From: Spirosoma panaciterrae DSM 21099
GTDB lineage: Bacteria > Bacteroidota > Bacteroidia > Cytophagales > Spirosomataceae
Reading direction: 5' to 3'
Length of the DNA stretch: 64,000 nucleotides
Assembly (NCBI RefSeq): GCF_000374025.1
Contig: NZ_KB893206.1
Location: 215,966 to 279,965 of the forward strand
Part shown: positions 50,099 through 60,465 of the stretch, one piece after another
How the letters are laid out: every line of letters begins with the position of its first letter
Position numbering within the stretch: position 1 is the stretch's first letter
Position numbers and translations under genes: made by a program
Notes under the pieces: model-generated
Database searches by the model: none
What the model saw: the letters and a program-made list of their open reading frames with translations, nothing else
What the model was told of the DNA's origin: nothing

Positions 50099-51865
50099 TT
50101 AGTTGGCAGGAGCCGGAGTTTGCGTTTTCTTTTTAGTTGTAAGTACCAAAATGGCTAATACGGCTAGGAGAACGGCCAGACCAATGAGATAGGTATAGCC
50201 CTTCGACAAGTCGGGAACGACTGTGGCTTTTGTTCCCGCTACCTTTTCATAAACCGGTATTATCCATTGAAACACATAGGCTTGCCCTAACGTGATCAGG
50301 CAGATGAAGCCCAACATAATGAAACTGTGCTTGACCGTAAACCGGAACAGATCCGACTCCTTGCCCACCAGATCACCAGCCGCTGCCGCCACAGCTATCG
50401 ACTGGGGCGAAATCATCTTACCCACTACACCACCCGATACATTAGCCCCTACACTCACCACCGGATCTACGCCAATGGATTGCGCTGTGGCATACTGTAG
50501 CTTACTGAACAGAGCATTGGCTGAGGTGTCGGACCCGGTGATAAATACCCCCAGCCAGCCCAACACCGGCGCGAAAAAAGGGAACAGAACACCTGTTTGT
50601 GCCAACGATTCTGCCAGGGTGAGCGTAATGCCCGAATCATTCACGATATAGGCAAACCCCAGTACAGAAGCGATAGTCAGAACAGGAAATCGTAATTGGT
50701 GCAACGTAGCGCCAAAGACCTGTAGCCCTTGCCGATAGGTCAACCCGACCAGCGGTATGGTCACCAGCGAGGCAATCAGAATAGCCGTACCTGCCGCCGA
50801 GAGGTAGTTGAACTTGAACACTTTAGCCAACAACGTCCCGTCCTGGCCCTGAATGGCATTGTGCAGACCCGGAAACTCAAACTGAAGCTGGCCGTGGGCG
50901 TTGAGCACATCCTTGATCGAATGCAACCCCCAGAAGATGACCATGATGGTCAAGAGCAGGAATGGGCTCCAGGCTCGCAGTAGCTCCCCCCCCGAATACT
51001 GAATGGAGCTATCGAAAGTAGCCGCCGGTTCGTTGGCAAACCGCCAGACGGTTTTGGGTTTCCAAAAACGCAGAAAGGTCATCAGACAGATGATCGATCC
51101 CAGTCCTGCAATTACATCGGGCAGGGCTGGCCCCAGATAGTTGGCCGAAAACCACTGCAACAAGGCAAACGCTCCGCCCGACACCAGCACGGCAGGCAAT
51201 ACTTCCTGAGCTTTTTTAAACCCGGCAATGATGGTCACCAGATAAAACGGCAGGATCACCGACAGAATGGGCAGGGTGCGGCCCACCATCTGGGAGATGG
51301 GCAGTTCGGGAATGCCCGATACCTGGGAGGCTACCGTGATGGGAATGCCGATGGAGCCAAAGGCTACCGGGGCGGTATTGGCAATCAGGCAGATGCCGGA
51401 GGCATAGAGGGGGTTGAAGCCGAGTCCGACGAGCATGGCGGCCGTGATGGCGACGGGGGCACCGAATCCGGCTGTACCTTCGAGGAAGGCTCCGAAGGAG
51501 AAGGCGATGAGCAGGGCCTGGAGTCGTCGGTCGGAGGTGATGGATGCCATGAAATGTTTGATGATGTCGAACTGTCCGGCCTTAACGGTGAGGTTGAAGA
51601 GGAATACGGCCATGATCACCAGCCAGCAGATGGGAAACAGGCCATAGAGTGCTCCGTGTAGAATCGACAGCCCGGCCAGTTGAATGGGCATTTTATAGAC
51701 GGCAATGGCAATGAGCATGGCCAGAGCCGTCGCGATAAGGGCAGCCTGGTAGCCTTTCATCTTGCGGATAATCAGCGCCCAGAAGATGAACAGGATGGGT
51801 AGGGCGGCTACGATTACCGATAGTGGGAGGTTACCAAACGGGTCTATTACTTGTTTCCAGGTCAT
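50099..51865 (-). CDS. LctP family 2-hydroxyacid (lactate/glycolate) permease
   Basis: The 588-residue product has about 13-14 hydrophobic helices and the family's E-G-T-A-G-F-G-A-P-V-A-I, A-N-T-A-P-V-A-F-G-S-I-G and G-S-D-T-S-A-N-A-L-F blocks. LctP/GlcA proteins import L-lactate, D-lactate and glycolate with protons across the inner membrane. It is in a glycan-uptake locus beside an isomerase, a hydroxyacid dehydrogenase and a glycerate kinase, so glycolate or another short hydroxyacid is a plausible cargo. Confidence 0.92.
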   Translation of the reverse strand: MTWKQVIDPFGNLPLSVIVAALPILFIFWALIIRKMKGYQAALIATALAMLIAIAVYKMPIQLAGLSILHGALYGLFPICWLVIMAVFLFNLTVKAGQFDIIKHFMASITSDRRLQALLIAFSFGAFLEGTAGFGAPVAITAAMLVGLGFNPLYASGICLIANTAPVAFGSIGIPITVASQVSGIPELPISQMVGRTLPILSVILPFYLVTIIAGFKKAQEVLPAVLVSGGAFALLQWFSANYLGPALPDVIAGLGSIICLMTFLRFWKPKTVWRFANEPAATFDSSIQYSGGELLRAWSPFLLLTIMVIFWGLHSIKDVLNAHGQLQFEFPGLHNAIQGQDGTLLAKVFKFNYLSAAGTAILIASLVTIPLVGLTYRQGLQVFGATLHQLRFPVLTIASVLGFAYIVNDSGITLTLAESLAQTGVLFPFFAPVLGWLGVFITGSDTSANALFSKLQYATAQSIGVDPVVSVGANVSGGVVGKMISPQSIAVAAAAGDLVGKESDLFRFTVKHSFIMLGFICLITLGQAYVFQWIIPVYEKVAGTKATVVPDLSKGYTYLIGLAVLLAVLAILVLTTKKKTQTPAPAN

Positions 51866-51953
51866 AAGTTGGTTGGGTTTGGGCTACTTTTATTCGTTCA
51901 GGGACTCCCGTGTCTGTGTCCTCACCAACACGGGAGCCGGAGCTTTTACATGT

Positions 51954-54140
51954 TTAGGCCAGATCCAGAGCCACAATTTCATGATCGACTATTTTGGGAA
52001 TTGCTACCATGAGCTTGCCGCCTTTGATCTCAAATTTAGGTTTTTGCTCACTCATCAATAGTTTTACCCCCGTTACTTTGGCCCCTGGCGGAACAGCTAC
52101 AGAGACCTGAGCCTCAATAGGGATTAGCTCCCGGAACGGCCCCTTCATCATCATCGGATTGGTCAGGTTAACCAGGTGAACAGTCATCGAATTCGCCTGT
52201 CGCCATACATGTACATCAATCACACCGGGGCCGGTTACGGTGGCAATGGGTTCCTCATCTAATGCCCAATTTACTACATTGCTGAGAAGCTGACCGTGAT
52301 CGACGCCCAGTAGTTGCCAAAACGACCGATCCAGATCGCCCGGGATGTAGGCCACCCGACCTTTGCCAATCTGTCGCAGGTATAATTCGCGCGTATCGGT
52401 TTGCGGCACACGCGGGTATACGTCTTCCATTGGTAAGTCGGGGTAGGTTGGGATGAGCGTGACCGGGCTGGGGAAATTGGTCGCCGTAGGTTTGACGTTG
52501 ACTTTGTAAATGGCATTGATGATGCGCGGGGTATCTTCTAGTCCTCTGAGAATCAGTTGCGTCTGGCTGTCTTTGCCGCCCTGTTGCAGATGGAGGTAGC
52601 TGTTCCGCAAGGGACCTTCTACTTTCTGGTCGTAAGATACACCGAACAGACTCGCCAGCCCGAAATCAGACCGTTGTTTGCCGTCTTCATCGTACAGCGA
52701 GGTTTCGAACGTAGCCATAACGCTGCCACCTTTCTCGACAAAGGCCTGTATCTGTTTACACTGCGCATCGGAAAGAGCGGCAATATTGGGAAGGATCAGC
52801 AACTTGAACCGCTTAAGGTCGTCGGCCGTGAGCAGTCGGTCGTTCACCATGTCGAACGGAATCCGATTTTCTACCAGATTGTGGTACATACCGTCGAGGT
52901 GATCCCCACTTTTCTGCTGCCAGGGTTTTCCACCGTAGTTACGGTCGGTTTGTTCGGAATAAACCAGCCCAACTCTGGCCATTGGTGCGGTGTTGCGGAG
53001 GTATTTCTCGTTCTTGTAATAACCTTCGTACAACTTCGCTACAGATTCCATCCAGCGTTTGTCGTAGATGTCGCCCCCGAATTTTACAAAGCAGGGACGC
53101 ATGCCATTGGCGGTTCCTTCGGCAACCCAGATTCGTATTTCGGCATCACTCTGTACCGAATCCTTCCACCGAAATTCTTCTTCAATACCCACGCTGAAAA
53201 TACCGATGAGGGGTTTCATACCCAGCGTCGAGCGGAGTTCTTTAGCCCCTTTGCCATTGGCCCAGGGCGGAATTAGGCCCCGGCGAGCCTGCTGATCGGC
53301 GAAGAACAGATCGGCCTCTTTTCCCGTCATGACTTTGTCTGGGAAACCGTTAGGAATGAATCGGGCGCTGGGTTTTATTTGCCGGATGCCCGCATCCCAG
53401 GTCGCCCACACTTCCCGAAGCCGTTTCATGCGCCATTCTGCCCATTTGCGGTAGGTAGGGTCAAGCTTGTCGATTTTCTGGGGCAGATCCAGACCGGAGT
53501 AGGCTTTGAAATTACGCTGGCAGCTATCGCAGTAGCAGGTATCATGGCCATGCCAGCGGTTCGAGAAAATACCTTCCGGCTGGAATTTCTCCATGATCTC
53601 CTTGTTGACTAAAGTCATAAAGTCGAAGCTGTAAGGTCCTAACGCGCAGGTAACCCACAGATCAGGATTGGCCCAGTGACGACGTTTCTGCCCATCGGCG
53701 GTTACCGCTATCCACTCGGGGTGTGCGTCGTACACATCCTGCCGTACAGCGTGGGGATCGGTGCGAAGCATGATCTTCATGCCCTGCTTTTTGCAGCCTT
53801 CGACCAGATAGCCTAGTGTATCCGAATTGCCCATGAAGTCGCTCCGGTGGTGCAGCGGAATCTGGGTTGGATAAAAGGCCACGATGCCACCAGCACTGAG
53901 TAAGGCCCCATCGGCATGAATCCGCTTGAAGTAATTTAGCCAGAAATCGGGATCGTAGTGGCCGGGGTCGCGTTCCACGAAGGCCAGTTGTACCCAGCGC
54001 ATGGGGCCATCGAGCCAGTAGGTTTCGGCAGGAGCTGCGCCCGGCGTCAGGAGGGAGGGGTATGCCAGCAGCGGTGCGCCTGAGAGAGCATAGGCACCAC
54101 CCAGAAGGCCACTGGTTTTTATAAAGTCTCTTCGTTCCAT
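51954..54140 (-). CDS. Secreted GHL6-like protein, Tat-exported paralog
   Basis: The product is about 728 residues from ATG 54140. It begins M-E-R-R-D-F-I-K-T-S-G-L-L-G-G-A, a twin-arginine signal, unlike the Sec signal of its paralog at 45756. The barrel part includes E-G-I-F-S-N-R-W-H-G-H-D and the cluster C-Y-C-D-S-C-Q-R-N-F; a GH42-like trimerisation domain (K-L-L-I-L-P-N-I-A-A-L-S, K-G-G-S-V-M-A) and a beta domain follow. Tat export suggests that it folds, perhaps with a metal, in the cytoplasm. It is next to SusD, so it is likely part of the glycan-degrading set. Activity unknown. Confidence 0.75.
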   Translation of the reverse strand: MERRDFIKTSGLLGGAYALSGAPLLAYPSLLTPGAAPAETYWLDGPMRWVQLAFVERDPGHYDPDFWLNYFKRIHADGALLSAGGIVAFYPTQIPLHHRSDFMGNSDTLGYLVEGCKKQGMKIMLRTDPHAVRQDVYDAHPEWIAVTADGQKRRHWANPDLWVTCALGPYSFDFMTLVNKEIMEKFQPEGIFSNRWHGHDTCYCDSCQRNFKAYSGLDLPQKIDKLDPTYRKWAEWRMKRLREVWATWDAGIRQIKPSARFIPNGFPDKVMTGKEADLFFADQQARRGLIPPWANGKGAKELRSTLGMKPLIGIFSVGIEEEFRWKDSVQSDAEIRIWVAEGTANGMRPCFVKFGGDIYDKRWMESVAKLYEGYYKNEKYLRNTAPMARVGLVYSEQTDRNYGGKPWQQKSGDHLDGMYHNLVENRIPFDMVNDRLLTADDLKRFKLLILPNIAALSDAQCKQIQAFVEKGGSVMATFETSLYDEDGKQRSDFGLASLFGVSYDQKVEGPLRNSYLHLQQGGKDSQTQLILRGLEDTPRIINAIYKVNVKPTATNFPSPVTLIPTYPDLPMEDVYPRVPQTDTRELYLRQIGKGRVAYIPGDLDRSFWQLLGVDHGQLLSNVVNWALDEEPIATVTGPGVIDVHVWRQANSMTVHLVNLTNPMMMKGPFRELIPIEAQVSVAVPPGAKVTGVKLLMSEQKPKFEIKGGKLMVAIPKIVDHEIVALDLA

Positions 54141-54238
54141 AAGAATGGGTGAGTTCAAAAACTCACGTTAGGTCATCGGGTGTTGAAGGGCCGGTCAGGC
54201 TTTTGAGAAAATGAGTGTGGATAGTACCAACCTATCTG

Positions 54239-55675
54239 TTATTCGTATCCGGGATTCTGGGGGAAAATCGTCCGGTTGTTGATGAGCTGAATCTGACTTA
54301 ACGGAATGGCAAATACCGTCATGTAGTCTTTCATACCCAACGATTTGAGGGTGTCGAATGCCCGTCCTGTTCTGACCAGGTCGAACCAGCGGACTCCTTC
54401 AAATGCTAACTCCAGCCGACGCTCCCGGTAAATTTTCTCCCGTAATTCATCTTTGCTCAAATCACTGTAAGGGGCCACACCCGCCCGGGTACGAACCTGA
54501 TTGATAAAAGGCAGTGCCTGAGCCGTTTTACCGTTTTCATTGAGGGCTTCAGCATACATGAGTAGCACGTCGGCATAGCGGATGACCTTCCAGTTGGCCC
54601 GACTGTCGTTGCCGGTTGCGACGGGTGTAATATATTTTTTGGTGTACCCCTGCGACGTAGCTGAAGGAAGTTTTACGGGATTGCCGTTCTTATCGATGAA
54701 AAAGTCTTTCTGTACGGTAATATCTTTACGACGGTCATCGGCGGTGAAGAGGGCAATCAGGCCGGGCGATGGTGAGTTGGCCTCGGTCAGTCCGCCTTTT
54801 ACACCGTATACATCGGCCATAGCGGCCGAATTAGGAAAAAAACGGTTGGTAAATACACTACCTTCGCCGATGCCTTCTTCGTATTCGATGTCGAAAATGT
54901 ATTCGCTGTGGTGCTCGTCTTTGGTGTACACAAACAGGTCGTTGAAATTGGGCAGCAGCGAATACCCCAGCGTGGTTACTTCCTGAAGTTTGGCTTCGGC
55001 TTTTACAAAATCCTTGCGGGTCATGTACACGCGTCCCAGAATGGCTTTGGCGGCTCCTTTGGTTGCCCGGCCTACATCGGTTCCAGTATATCGGGTTGGT
55101 AGGACACTCTCCGCATCCATCAGATCTTTGATGATGATTTCATCGTAGATCCTGTCGGCTTTTTCACGGGCCAGCTTGTAGGCTTCGTCGGTCGTGGCGG
55201 GTTTGGTGAGCATGGGAACGTCCCCGAAAATGCGGACCAGATCGAAGTAGGCAAAGGCGCGTAAAAATTTAGCCTCGGCCATGTGGCGATTCTTGTTGGT
55301 GACAACCGCTGGGTCGGCATTTTCGATCCGGGTCAGGATAGTATTGGTCCGGTTGATGATGTTGTAGTAGTTCCGCCAGGTGGTTCGGAGCAGATCGTTG
55401 TCGCTGCTCAGAATGAACGCATCCGAGAAATACCAGGGGTCGGTTTTAACAACTTCCTGACGCGCGTCGTCGCCCCGCATATCGCCAAAAATCCAGAAAT
55501 CCTGGTATTGCAGTTGCAGGGTGTTGTAGGCGGCCACCACAGCGTCCTGATAATCTTTGTCGGTTTTGTAGAGCGCATCGACGCTCACGGTGGAAACGGG
55601 CGGCACTTCAATAAAGTTTTTGCAGGAAACCATCAGCAGTGCGGTCAATGCAAAAAGGGAGAGTAAGGTTTTCAT
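54239..55675 (-). CDS. SusD/RagB family nutrient-binding lipoprotein
   Basis: The product is about 478 residues from ATG 55675 (upstream start at 55717 rejected). The signal ends in L-L-M-V-S-C with the lipid Cys, followed by N-F-I-E-V-P-P-V-S-T-V and the TPR-like helical body with R-A-F-A-Y-F-D-L-V-R-I-F-G-D-V-P and the C-terminal L-R-E-K-I-Y-R-E-R-R-L-E-L-A-F-E-G-V-R. It caps the SusC barrel and binds a glycan. It starts 28 nt after the SusC stop, forming a standard SusCD pair. Confidence 0.96.
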   Translation of the reverse strand: MKTLLSLFALTALLMVSCKNFIEVPPVSTVSVDALYKTDKDYQDAVVAAYNTLQLQYQDFWIFGDMRGDDARQEVVKTDPWYFSDAFILSSDNDLLRTTWRNYYNIINRTNTILTRIENADPAVVTNKNRHMAEAKFLRAFAYFDLVRIFGDVPMLTKPATTDEAYKLAREKADRIYDEIIIKDLMDAESVLPTRYTGTDVGRATKGAAKAILGRVYMTRKDFVKAEAKLQEVTTLGYSLLPNFNDLFVYTKDEHHSEYIFDIEYEEGIGEGSVFTNRFFPNSAAMADVYGVKGGLTEANSPSPGLIALFTADDRRKDITVQKDFFIDKNGNPVKLPSATSQGYTKKYITPVATGNDSRANWKVIRYADVLLMYAEALNENGKTAQALPFINQVRTRAGVAPYSDLSKDELREKIYRERRLELAFEGVRWFDLVRTGRAFDTLKSLGMKDYMTVFAIPLSQIQLINNRTIFPQNPGYE

Positions 55676-55703
55676 GATCGTATTTTTTGCAGATGGATGG
55701 GTA

Positions 55704-58700
55704 TCAGAACGTAACATTCAGGCCGAACAGGAAGCTCTTTGCCAAAGGATAGTTGTTCAGGTCGATACCGGGTGTGAGGGCGTTATCCGTGTTGCTGACG
55801 TCGGGGTTAAACGAGGTGTTCTTCGTGAACAGGAAGGGATTGTTGGCACTCGAATACACCCGGATGCTATTGAGTGACAACCGTTTTACGAGTTCACTCG
55901 GAAGCTGGTAGCTGAGGGTGACGTTGTTGATCCGCAGGTACGTTCCCGTATCCACATAGCGCTGGTTCGACAGGCGAATACCGCCCGTTGGGGCATCGTT
56001 AGGCCGTGGGGTAACACCATCGCCGGGGTCCTGCTCCGATTTCCAGTAATTGATCTGGGTCGCCAGCGTCCGGCTGCGCGAACGGGTAAGTAGGGTGATG
56101 TTGCGGGCTGTGCTGATCACTTCACTGCCGTGTGTACCTTGTAGGTTGATGCTTAGGCTCAGGTTTTTGTACGAAATTCGGTTGGTCATTCCGTAGTAAA
56201 AATCGGGGTAGGGCGTCCCCATGATTGTGTTGTCGTAGCTGTTGATAACGCCATCAGGTTTTCCGTTCGGGCCACTCACGTCCACGAACCGAATATCGCC
56301 AGGTCGTGAGCGGTCAGCAGCACCTGGATTGTAGACGGGCCCTCGGTCGACATCGGCCTGGGTTTTGTAAATACCATCGACCAGAAAGCCGTAAAACATC
56401 CCGATGGGTTGACCAATCATGGTGATATTCCGGCCTGAAATGATGGGGTCGCCCTGTACGCCCAGTTTCACCACCTTGTTCTTATAGGTTGAAATGTTGA
56501 AATCAGTCGACCATTTGAGTGCCCGGTCGATGTTGACCGTTCCCAGTACAAACTCCCAACCTGTATTTTTGACCTCGCCAATGTTCTGCAACGCTGTGCT
56601 GAAGCCGGTTACGTCGGGGACGTTGACGTTCAGCAGTAAGTCGGTGTTGCGGGCTTGAAAGTGGTCCAGGTTGACAGTTACCCGTCGATTGAAAAAGCTG
56701 GCGTCCAGACCGATGTTAAACGATTTCTGCTTTTCCCAGGTCAGGTTCGGGTTGGCGGGTCGGGCCGCTGCGAATCCACCGATGGCTACCCCGCCCAGCG
56801 TGTACTTTTCGTAGTTGATGGTTGGGTAATGCTCGTAATTCCCGATGTTGTTGTTGCCCGTTTCACCGTAGCTGACCCGCAGTTTCAACTCGCTCAGGTT
56901 ACGGACACTTTTCAGGAAGTCCTCGTCTGAAATCCGCCAGGCCACGGCCAGCGATGGAAAAATGCCGTATTTATGATTGTCGCCAAACCGGGAAGAACCA
57001 TCGGTCCGAATCGAAGCGGTCAGGTAATACTTATCGCTGTAGTTGTAATTGACCCGCGCCAGGTACGAAATCAGCGACCATTGGTACATACTCGATGAGC
57101 CATCCGTCAGAATGCCGCTGACCGCACTTAATGTCGGTACCAGATTGTTCGGAAATTTGTTGCTGGTTAGGAAACTCGACTCGTTGGTTTCTTTCTGCAT
57201 CGTGAACCCTGCCAGCCCGACAAGGTTATGTTTTCCAAAACTTTTCCGGTAGTTGAGAGTGTATTCGGTCAGCCAGTTGAGGGTATTGGACGTGCTGTCG
57301 GCCCCTACGGCGGCATTGTTGTAAAAGGCTGGAATCTGTGGCCGGAAGCGCGTTCCCCGCGTGTTGTACGACGTAGCGCCCAACAATACGTTCAGGCTCA
57401 CGGCCTCGGAGAATTTGTACTCCAGATTGACGTTGCCCAACACCCGCATGCCTTTCCGTTTTCCCTGAATTTCGAGCGCCAGGGCTACGGGGTTCAGCAG
57501 AATGGTGGAGGCATCCAGATTGGAATAGACGAAATAGCTGCCGTCAGCATTATAGAGGGGATAGTAAGGCTGAGCCGACGTAGCCTGAGCAATGATACCG
57601 TCGTTATCACCACCACCAGGGCCACTGGCCGTCACTACTTTGGCATCCGTATAAGCCGTATTGAAATTCAGTTTGACTGATAACCGATTGGTCAGTTTAG
57701 CATCGACATTGGCGCGTAATGAATACCGGTTGAAGTTGCTGTTCCGAATAATCCCTTCCTGGTTGAAATACTCGCCACTGATGGCATACCGTACATTGTC
57801 GGTGCCGCCCGTTGCTGATAGTTGATACTGACTTTGAGGGGCTACCCGAAAGACGGCATCCAGCGCGTCGGTGTTGTACGTGTTTTTGCCAGACAGCACA
57901 TCCTGGATAGTTTGCGGAACTGGAATGGCCCAGGTATTCATAGGGCCGGAGATGTTGTTGCCGTTATCGATATTCCGATTACGGATGCCATCGTAGTAGT
58001 ACTGCGCCTGCTGCTGGGCATTGAAAAATTCGGGCCGTCGTAGAATACTCTGGAATCCGTAGTAGGTATCGAAACTGATGGTTGCTTTGCCCGACTTACC
58101 CCGTTTGGTATTGATGATAATTACACCGTTGGCACCACGAGAGCCATAAATGGCTGTAGCCGAAGCATCTTTCAGAATGTCCATGCTCTCCACATCATTG
58201 GGATTTAGCGTCTGGATGTTATCGATAGGAAACCCGTCGACTACATACAGCGGATTGGAACTGGCCGAAATACTCCCGATCCCCCGGATTCGGATCTGGG
58301 GAGCGGCACCTGGATCGCCCGACACGGTTTTTACCTGTACTCCGGCTACTTTTCCCAGCAATGCCTGGTCGATTCGGGCAACGGCTAACTCCTTAATTTC
58401 CTGGCTACCGACCGAGGCTATTGAGCCGGTTAAGTCCTTACGTTTTACCGAACCATACCCCACCACCACAATTTCTTCAAGCGTTTTATTATCGAGCTTG
58501 AGCACAACATCGACCGTAGAGCGGGTGCCTACGACCACTTCCTGCGATAGATAGCCTACGAAGCTGAAAATCAGGGTGGCCGATCCGTTTGGGACATCCA
58601 GTTTATACCGACCATTCACATCGGTGGTGGTACCCCGCTGCGAGCCTTTCAGAATGATACTGACGCCAGGTAGTCCTTCCCCTTTTTCGTCGGATACCGT

Positions 58701-59225
58701 TCCCTGAATCGGCAGATCGGCGATGGGTAATGGGGTTACGGAAAGGGTTGTCAGCCGATTGAAACGTTCCTGTTCGGATTTTGTTTCCAGCGGGTTGTAT
58801 ACGGAGCCATTTTGAGCCGACTCTTTGAGCAGACTTTTTTCATTGCTTTTGGGGTCAGCAACTGGTTTTACGCTGTTGTTCAATGGGAAAATCAGGTACG
58901 ATTTTTTGCCATATCGTTCAAAGTTCAGTCCGAACGGTGCCAATATACGTTCGAGCTTTCCTTCCAGATTTTGTTTGTTATCGAGCAGGCTACGATCGAT
59001 GGTTTTATTCTTGAGCAAGTTATCGTTGAACTCAAAAATTACCTTATAATGGCGGCTGAGAACGTCTAACGCTTCGTTTAGCGAAAGCCGGGTGGCATTG
59101 ACCTCGCCCTGAAGGGCCGGGCGAACATAATTGGCTGCGAATATCTGAGCACTGGCGGCAGTAGGCAGCAGGGTAGCGCTCGATAAAAGCAAAAAAAATA
59201 GAACTGCTCGTATGGATGGAGACAT
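55704..59225 (-). CDS. SusC/RagA family TonB-linked outer membrane protein with STN domain
   Basis: The product is about 1173 residues from ATG 59225; a TTG at 59252 is rejected. It has a signal peptide (cut after A-S-A-Q), an STN domain (about 45-115), a carboxypeptidase-like domain (about 180-265, I-Q-G-T-V-S-D-E-K-G-E-G-L-P-G-V-S), a plug with D-I-L-K-D-A-S-A-T-A-I-Y-G-S-R-G, and a large barrel. The STN domain links it to the FecR and sigma genes just upstream on the same strand. It imports glycans with TonB energy. Confidence 0.96.
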   Translation of the reverse strand: MSPSIRAVLFFLLLSSATLLPTAASAQIFAANYVRPALQGEVNATRLSLNEALDVLSRHYKVIFEFNDNLLKNKTIDRSLLDNKQNLEGKLERILAPFGLNFERYGKKSYLIFPLNNSVKPVADPKSNEKSLLKESAQNGSVYNPLETKSEQERFNRLTTLSVTPLPIADLPIQGTVSDEKGEGLPGVSIILKGSQRGTTTDVNGRYKLDVPNGSATLIFSFVGYLSQEVVVGTRSTVDVVLKLDNKTLEEIVVVGYGSVKRKDLTGSIASVGSQEIKELAVARIDQALLGKVAGVQVKTVSGDPGAAPQIRIRGIGSISASSNPLYVVDGFPIDNIQTLNPNDVESMDILKDASATAIYGSRGANGVIIINTKRGKSGKATISFDTYYGFQSILRRPEFFNAQQQAQYYYDGIRNRNIDNGNNISGPMNTWAIPVPQTIQDVLSGKNTYNTDALDAVFRVAPQSQYQLSATGGTDNVRYAISGEYFNQEGIIRNSNFNRYSLRANVDAKLTNRLSVKLNFNTAYTDAKVVTASGPGGGDNDGIIAQATSAQPYYPLYNADGSYFVYSNLDASTILLNPVALALEIQGKRKGMRVLGNVNLEYKFSEAVSLNVLLGATSYNTRGTRFRPQIPAFYNNAAVGADSTSNTLNWLTEYTLNYRKSFGKHNLVGLAGFTMQKETNESSFLTSNKFPNNLVPTLSAVSGILTDGSSSMYQWSLISYLARVNYNYSDKYYLTASIRTDGSSRFGDNHKYGIFPSLAVAWRISDEDFLKSVRNLSELKLRVSYGETGNNNIGNYEHYPTINYEKYTLGGVAIGGFAAARPANPNLTWEKQKSFNIGLDASFFNRRVTVNLDHFQARNTDLLLNVNVPDVTGFSTALQNIGEVKNTGWEFVLGTVNIDRALKWSTDFNISTYKNKVVKLGVQGDPIISGRNITMIGQPIGMFYGFLVDGIYKTQADVDRGPVYNPGAADRSRPGDIRFVDVSGPNGKPDGVINSYDNTIMGTPYPDFYYGMTNRISYKNLSLSINLQGTHGSEVISTARNITLLTRSRSRTLATQINYWKSEQDPGDGVTPRPNDAPTGGIRLSNQRYVDTGTYLRINNVTLSYQLPSELVKRLSLNSIRVYSSANNPFLFTKNTSFNPDVSNTDNALTPGIDLNNYPLAKSFLFGLNVTF

Positions 59226-59317
59226 TCTTTTTTTTAGGTTTAGGGTTGACAATCGATTACGCCCGTCCTTTCGCTATTCGTCCGGCAAGACCCAGCGACA
59301 AGGGCGGGATTTTTTTA

Positions 59318-60340
59318 TCATTTCAGATGAACCACATCGCCATCTTTATGAATCGAGATTGGGTACATGCGCTGAAGTTTCGCAAAGAATACTTCGGCCG
59401 AATCGGCTGGAAATGAGCCTGTAAAGGTTTCCTGTTTGAGTGCGGGGTTGTCGATCACGACATCGAGGTTATACATGTCTTTCAGCATGTCCGCGATTTC
59501 GGCCAGCGACTTTTGTTTAAATAAAATGACCTTGTCTTTCCAGGCCGTGTAATCGTCAATCTGAATGGCCTGCTTGACCAGTCGGACTTTTTCGTGCGAC
59601 TGACTCACTTTTTCGCCTGGTTTCAGCATCACGGTATTTTGTTCGTTCTGCTCATCGACCACTTTCACCGAGCCATGCTCAAGAGCCACATCGACCTTAT
59701 CCCGGCGGTTGAGCACATTGAATGCGGTGCCTAATACCTGTATTTTCAGGGTGTTGGCATGAACCACAAACGGAACCCGCTTGCCATTGGCGCTACGCTT
59801 GACGACGTCAAAAAATGCTTCGCCTTCTACCCAGACTTCGCGGCTGGGCCTGTCTAGAAAATCGTTGGCAAAGTGCAGTCTGGAATGAGCGTTCAGCGTA
59901 ACGGTTGACCCATCGGCCAGCGTTATCTGACGAATTTCACCATAAGCCGTTTGGATTTCTTTAGTTCGCAATGGGTTATAAATCAGGGCGTAGCTGAGCA
60001 GGATGACGGCTATGCCAGCGGCTACCACCCACACAGGCCGTTTCCACCAGCCTATCGAATGGGCAGGTTGTTCCCACAGCGGTACAACGGGCGTCGCGTC
60101 GTCGTTCAGGTTGGCCTGTATAGCCTGCCACATACTCGACCGCTCCGATGGGGTCCAGGTTTCACCGAACGAAATGTGCTGAACCAGCCATTGCGCTTTC
60201 TTGACGACAGGCCGTTTTTCTGGGTGCTCGGCAAGCCAGTTTTGCCAGAACGATTCACTCGCTGAGTCGGCTTCCAGCACCCATCGCTGAAAGAAATCAT
60301 CAGCGGCAAAGTCTTCTTCCGTAAAGTGCAGATAGTTCAT
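59318..60340 (-). CDS. FecR-family anti-sigma factor of the SusCD locus
   Basis: The 340-residue product begins M-N-Y-L-H-F-T-E-E-D-F-A. A cytoplasmic helical part (about 1-95) is followed by a single membrane span (P-V-W-V-V-A-A-G-I-A-V-I-L-L-S-Y-A-L-I-Y), the FecR domain (G-S-T-V-T-L-N-A-H-S-R-L-H-F) and a DUF4974-like end (F-K-Q-K-S-L-A-E-I-A-D-M-L). It should pass the signal from the SusC STN domain to the sigma factor encoded 125 bp upstream. Confidence 0.93.
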   Translation of the reverse strand: MNYLHFTEEDFAADDFFQRWVLEADSASESFWQNWLAEHPEKRPVVKKAQWLVQHISFGETWTPSERSSMWQAIQANLNDDATPVVPLWEQPAHSIGWWKRPVWVVAAGIAVILLSYALIYNPLRTKEIQTAYGEIRQITLADGSTVTLNAHSRLHFANDFLDRPSREVWVEGEAFFDVVKRSANGKRVPFVVHANTLKIQVLGTAFNVLNRRDKVDVALEHGSVKVVDEQNEQNTVMLKPGEKVSQSHEKVRLVKQAIQIDDYTAWKDKVILFKQKSLAEIADMLKDMYNLDVVIDNPALKQETFTGSFPADSAEVFFAKLQRMYPISIHKDGDVVHLK

Positions 60341-60465
60341 TGGAAAGGAGTAGGAGTTGTGTCGGTGTATACCCGTATAGAAAGGGCAATAAGGTTTTTG
60401 TAACCTTCCGAATTGGAAAATTTTTCAGAAAAATTTAAGCAAGAGAAGAAGCCGCTGATAAACAG

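Noticed and set aside
55704..59225. SusC gene read from TTG at 59252
   Set aside because: ATG 59225 leads directly into a good signal peptide; the TTG would add nine residues (S-T-L-N-L-K-K-R) before it.
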